Both the position numbers and the translations under genes were made by a program. Below are positions 62,276 to 64,000 of a stretch of DNA of 64,000 nucleotides, piece by piece. The DNA lies in the NCBI GenBank assembly GCA_031769625.1, contig JAUIMM010000124.1, forward strand, positions 6,075,501-6,139,500, given 5' to 3'. This stretch comes from Taudactylus pleione (Eukaryota > Chordata > Amphibia > Anura > Myobatrachidae). The notes beneath the pieces were generated by a model. The model was not told the DNA's origin. It saw nothing but the letters and a program-made list of their open reading frames with translations, and made no database searches. Numbering within the stretch: the stretch's first letter is position 1; every line of letters begins with the position of its first letter.

Positions 62276-64000
62276 CTGCATCCTCAAAGCAGCAGCGACA
62301 AGCGTGCATCTGTCTGTTAAAGGGTGGTGACACCCTCAAAGTGTGCTACACAAACAATTAAAATATTGTTCTTTTTTTTTCTGTCTTTGTGAAATGTGTG
62401 GGCTGTAGCCGCACCTGCATCCTTAAAGCAGCAGTGACAAGCGTGCGTCTGTCTGTTAAAGGGTGGTGACACCCTCAAAGTGTGCTACACAAACAATAAA
62501 AATATTCTTCTTTTTTCTGTCTTTGTGAATTGTGTGGGCTGTAGCCGCACTTGCATCCTCAAAGCAGCAGCGACAAGCGTGCGTCTGTCTGCTAAAGGGT
62601 GGTGTAACCCTCAAAGTGCTCCAAAAAATAAAAAATATTTTTTTATGTGTTTGTGACTTGTGTGCGATGTAGCCGCACGTGCATCAACATAGTAGCAGCG
62701 CCAAGCGTGCGCCTGTGTCATAAGTCAAGGGCTGGTTTGGACATCTGGTCCGGACTGAAGGACGTGCCAACAATTTCTGACAAGTCTACTGTCACTGCAT
62801 ATGATACTGTCAACAAAGCAGCAGCGACAAGCGTGCGTCTGTCTGTTAAAGGGTGGTGACACCCTCAAAGTGTGCTACACAGACAATAAAAATATTGTTC
62901 TTTTTTTTCTGTCTTTGTGAATTGTGTGGGCTGTAGCCGCACTTGCATCCGCAAAGCAGCAGCGACAAGCGTACATCTGTCTGTTAAAGGGTGGTGTAAC
63001 TCTCAAAGTGCTCCAAAAAATAAAAAACTATTTTTTTAATGTGTTTGTGACTTGTGTGCGATGTAGCCGCACGTGCATCAACATAGTAGCAGCGCCAAGC
63101 TTGCGCCTGTGTCATAAGTCAAGGGCTGGTTTGGACATCTGGTCCGGACTGAAGGACGTGCCAACAATTTCTGACAAGTCTACTGTCACTGCATATGATA
63201 CTGTCCTCAAAGCAGCAGCGACAAGCGTGCGTCTGTCTGTTAAAGGGTGGTGACACCCTCAAAGTGTGCTACACAAACTATAAAAATATTCTTCTTCTTT
63301 TTTCTGTCTTTGTGAATTGTGTGGGCTGTAGCCGCACCTGCATCCTTAAAGCAGCAGCGACAAGCGTGCGTCTGTCTGTTAAAGGGTGGTGTAACTCTCA
63401 AAGTGCTCCAAAAAATAAAAAACTATTTTTTTAATGTGTATGTGACTTGTGTGCGATGTAGCCGCACTTGCATCCTCAAAGCAGCAGCGACAAGCGTGCG
63501 TCTGTCTGTTAAAGGGTGGTGACACCCTCAAAGTGTGCTACACAAACTATAAAAATATTCTTCTTCTTTTTTCTGTCTTTGTGAATTGTGTGGGCTGTAG
63601 CCGCACCTGCATCCTTAAAGCAGCAGCGACAAGCGTGCTTCTGTCTGTTAAAGGGTGGTGACACCCTCAAAGTGTGCTACACAAACAATTAAAATATTGT
63701 TCTTTTTTTTCGGTCTTTGTGAAATGTGTGGGCTGTAGCCACACCTGCATCCTTAAAGCAGCAGCGACAAGCGTGCTTCTGTCTGTTAAAGGGTGGTGAC
63801 ACCCTCAAAGTGTGCTACACAAACAATTAAAATATTGTTCTTTTTTTTCGGTCTTTGTGAAATGTGTGGGCTGTAGCCACACCTGCATCCTTAAAGCAGC
63901 AGCGACAAGTGTGCGTCTGTCTGTTAAAGGGTGGTGACACCCTCAAAGTGTGCTACACAAACAATAAAAATATTCTTCTTCTTTTTTCTGTCTTTGTGAA
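62276..64000 (+). repeat. hAT tandem array 2, ~140-bp units with embedded coding slice
   Basis: Units marked by 'AGCAGCGACAAGCGTGCGTC' and 'GGTGACACCCTCAAAGTGTG'. Variant units at 62640-62815 and 63040-63210 carry 'GGACATCTGGTCCGGACTG' through 'GCATATGATACTGTC', the transposase slice. The array continues past the window edge. Confidence 0.93.

Larger units (their letters stand above)
59936..64000 (+). mobile_element. hAT element with two internal tandem arrays, right side beyond window
   Basis: Begins TAGGGGTGAGCGGGTTCGG. Then come a GC-rich leader with a TATA box, 160-bp array units (60440-61880), a transposase N-terminal block (61947-62275) and ~137-140-bp array units (62280-64000). Two of the later units include a 73-bp stretch that equals the start of the C-terminal transposase block seen at 32340-32412. 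The far terminus is not in the window. Confidence 0.75.

Overview
The window looks like intergenic DNA from a large vertebrate genome, most probably an anuran amphibian. I infer this from the repeats: a class I (gamma/epsilon-like) endogenous retrovirus, L2-type LINE ends, DIRS-like tyrosine-recombinase elements, a Penelope-like element, a PIF/Harbinger transposon with spliced genes, many hAT and Harbinger MITEs, and motifs ('GGGGTATATTTACTAAA', 'CCAATCAGCTCCTGTCA') of a kind I associate with frog genomes. I see no host gene, tRNA, rRNA or snRNA gene, and nothing prokaryotic. The species cannot be fixed from the sequence alone.

Layout. (1) 548-18345 is a pair of satellite-bearing repeats in inverted orientation. 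The left one was split by an 11.7-kb retrovirus (903-12635, minus strand, gag-pro-pol-env with frameshifts, LTRs roughly 4% apart). The retrovirus was itself hit twice by a MITE, once in pol and once in its 5' LTR. The right one holds about ten satellite monomers, including a duplicated three-monomer higher-order unit. (2) 18.3-26 kb is a scatter of MITEs. (3) 26.4-31 kb holds a DIRS-like RT/RNase H fragment with an inverted partial copy, then a Penelope-like element with a GIY-YIG-type end, split by nested hAT elements. (4) 31.27-35.8 kb is an internally deleted hAT element carrying a long tandem array, cut by an L2 LINE. (5) 36,763-48,272 is a probable full-length 11.5-kb Harbinger element. 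It has matching ends, a DDE transposase gene (+) with one frameshift, and two Myb/SANT-like spliced genes (-). One of these reads intact over three exons although a 2.93-kb palindromic fold-back element sits in its intron. (6) 48.3-59.4 kb holds a MITE, a DIRS fragment, a minisatellite, Gypsy LTR pieces with VNTRs, and a Gypsy 3' end with its LTR. (7) 59.9-64 kb is a second copy of the tandem-array hAT element, running off the window.

How they fit together. Five complex MITEs (6433, 12134, 37257, 48293, 59404) end in the same GG(G/A)CCTCATTCAGA-type sequence as the 11.5-kb Harbinger element and mostly show 3-bp target duplications, so that element's proteins are the obvious candidates for having moved them. 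Each MITE is essentially a string of about ten back-to-back hairpins. The two tandem-array hAT copies explain most of 31-35 kb and 60-64 kb: array units of about 160 and 140 bp lie around and between transposase-coding blocks, and a 73-bp slice of transposase code is carried inside two array units. The long open frames across satellites and arrays are by-products of repetition, not genes.
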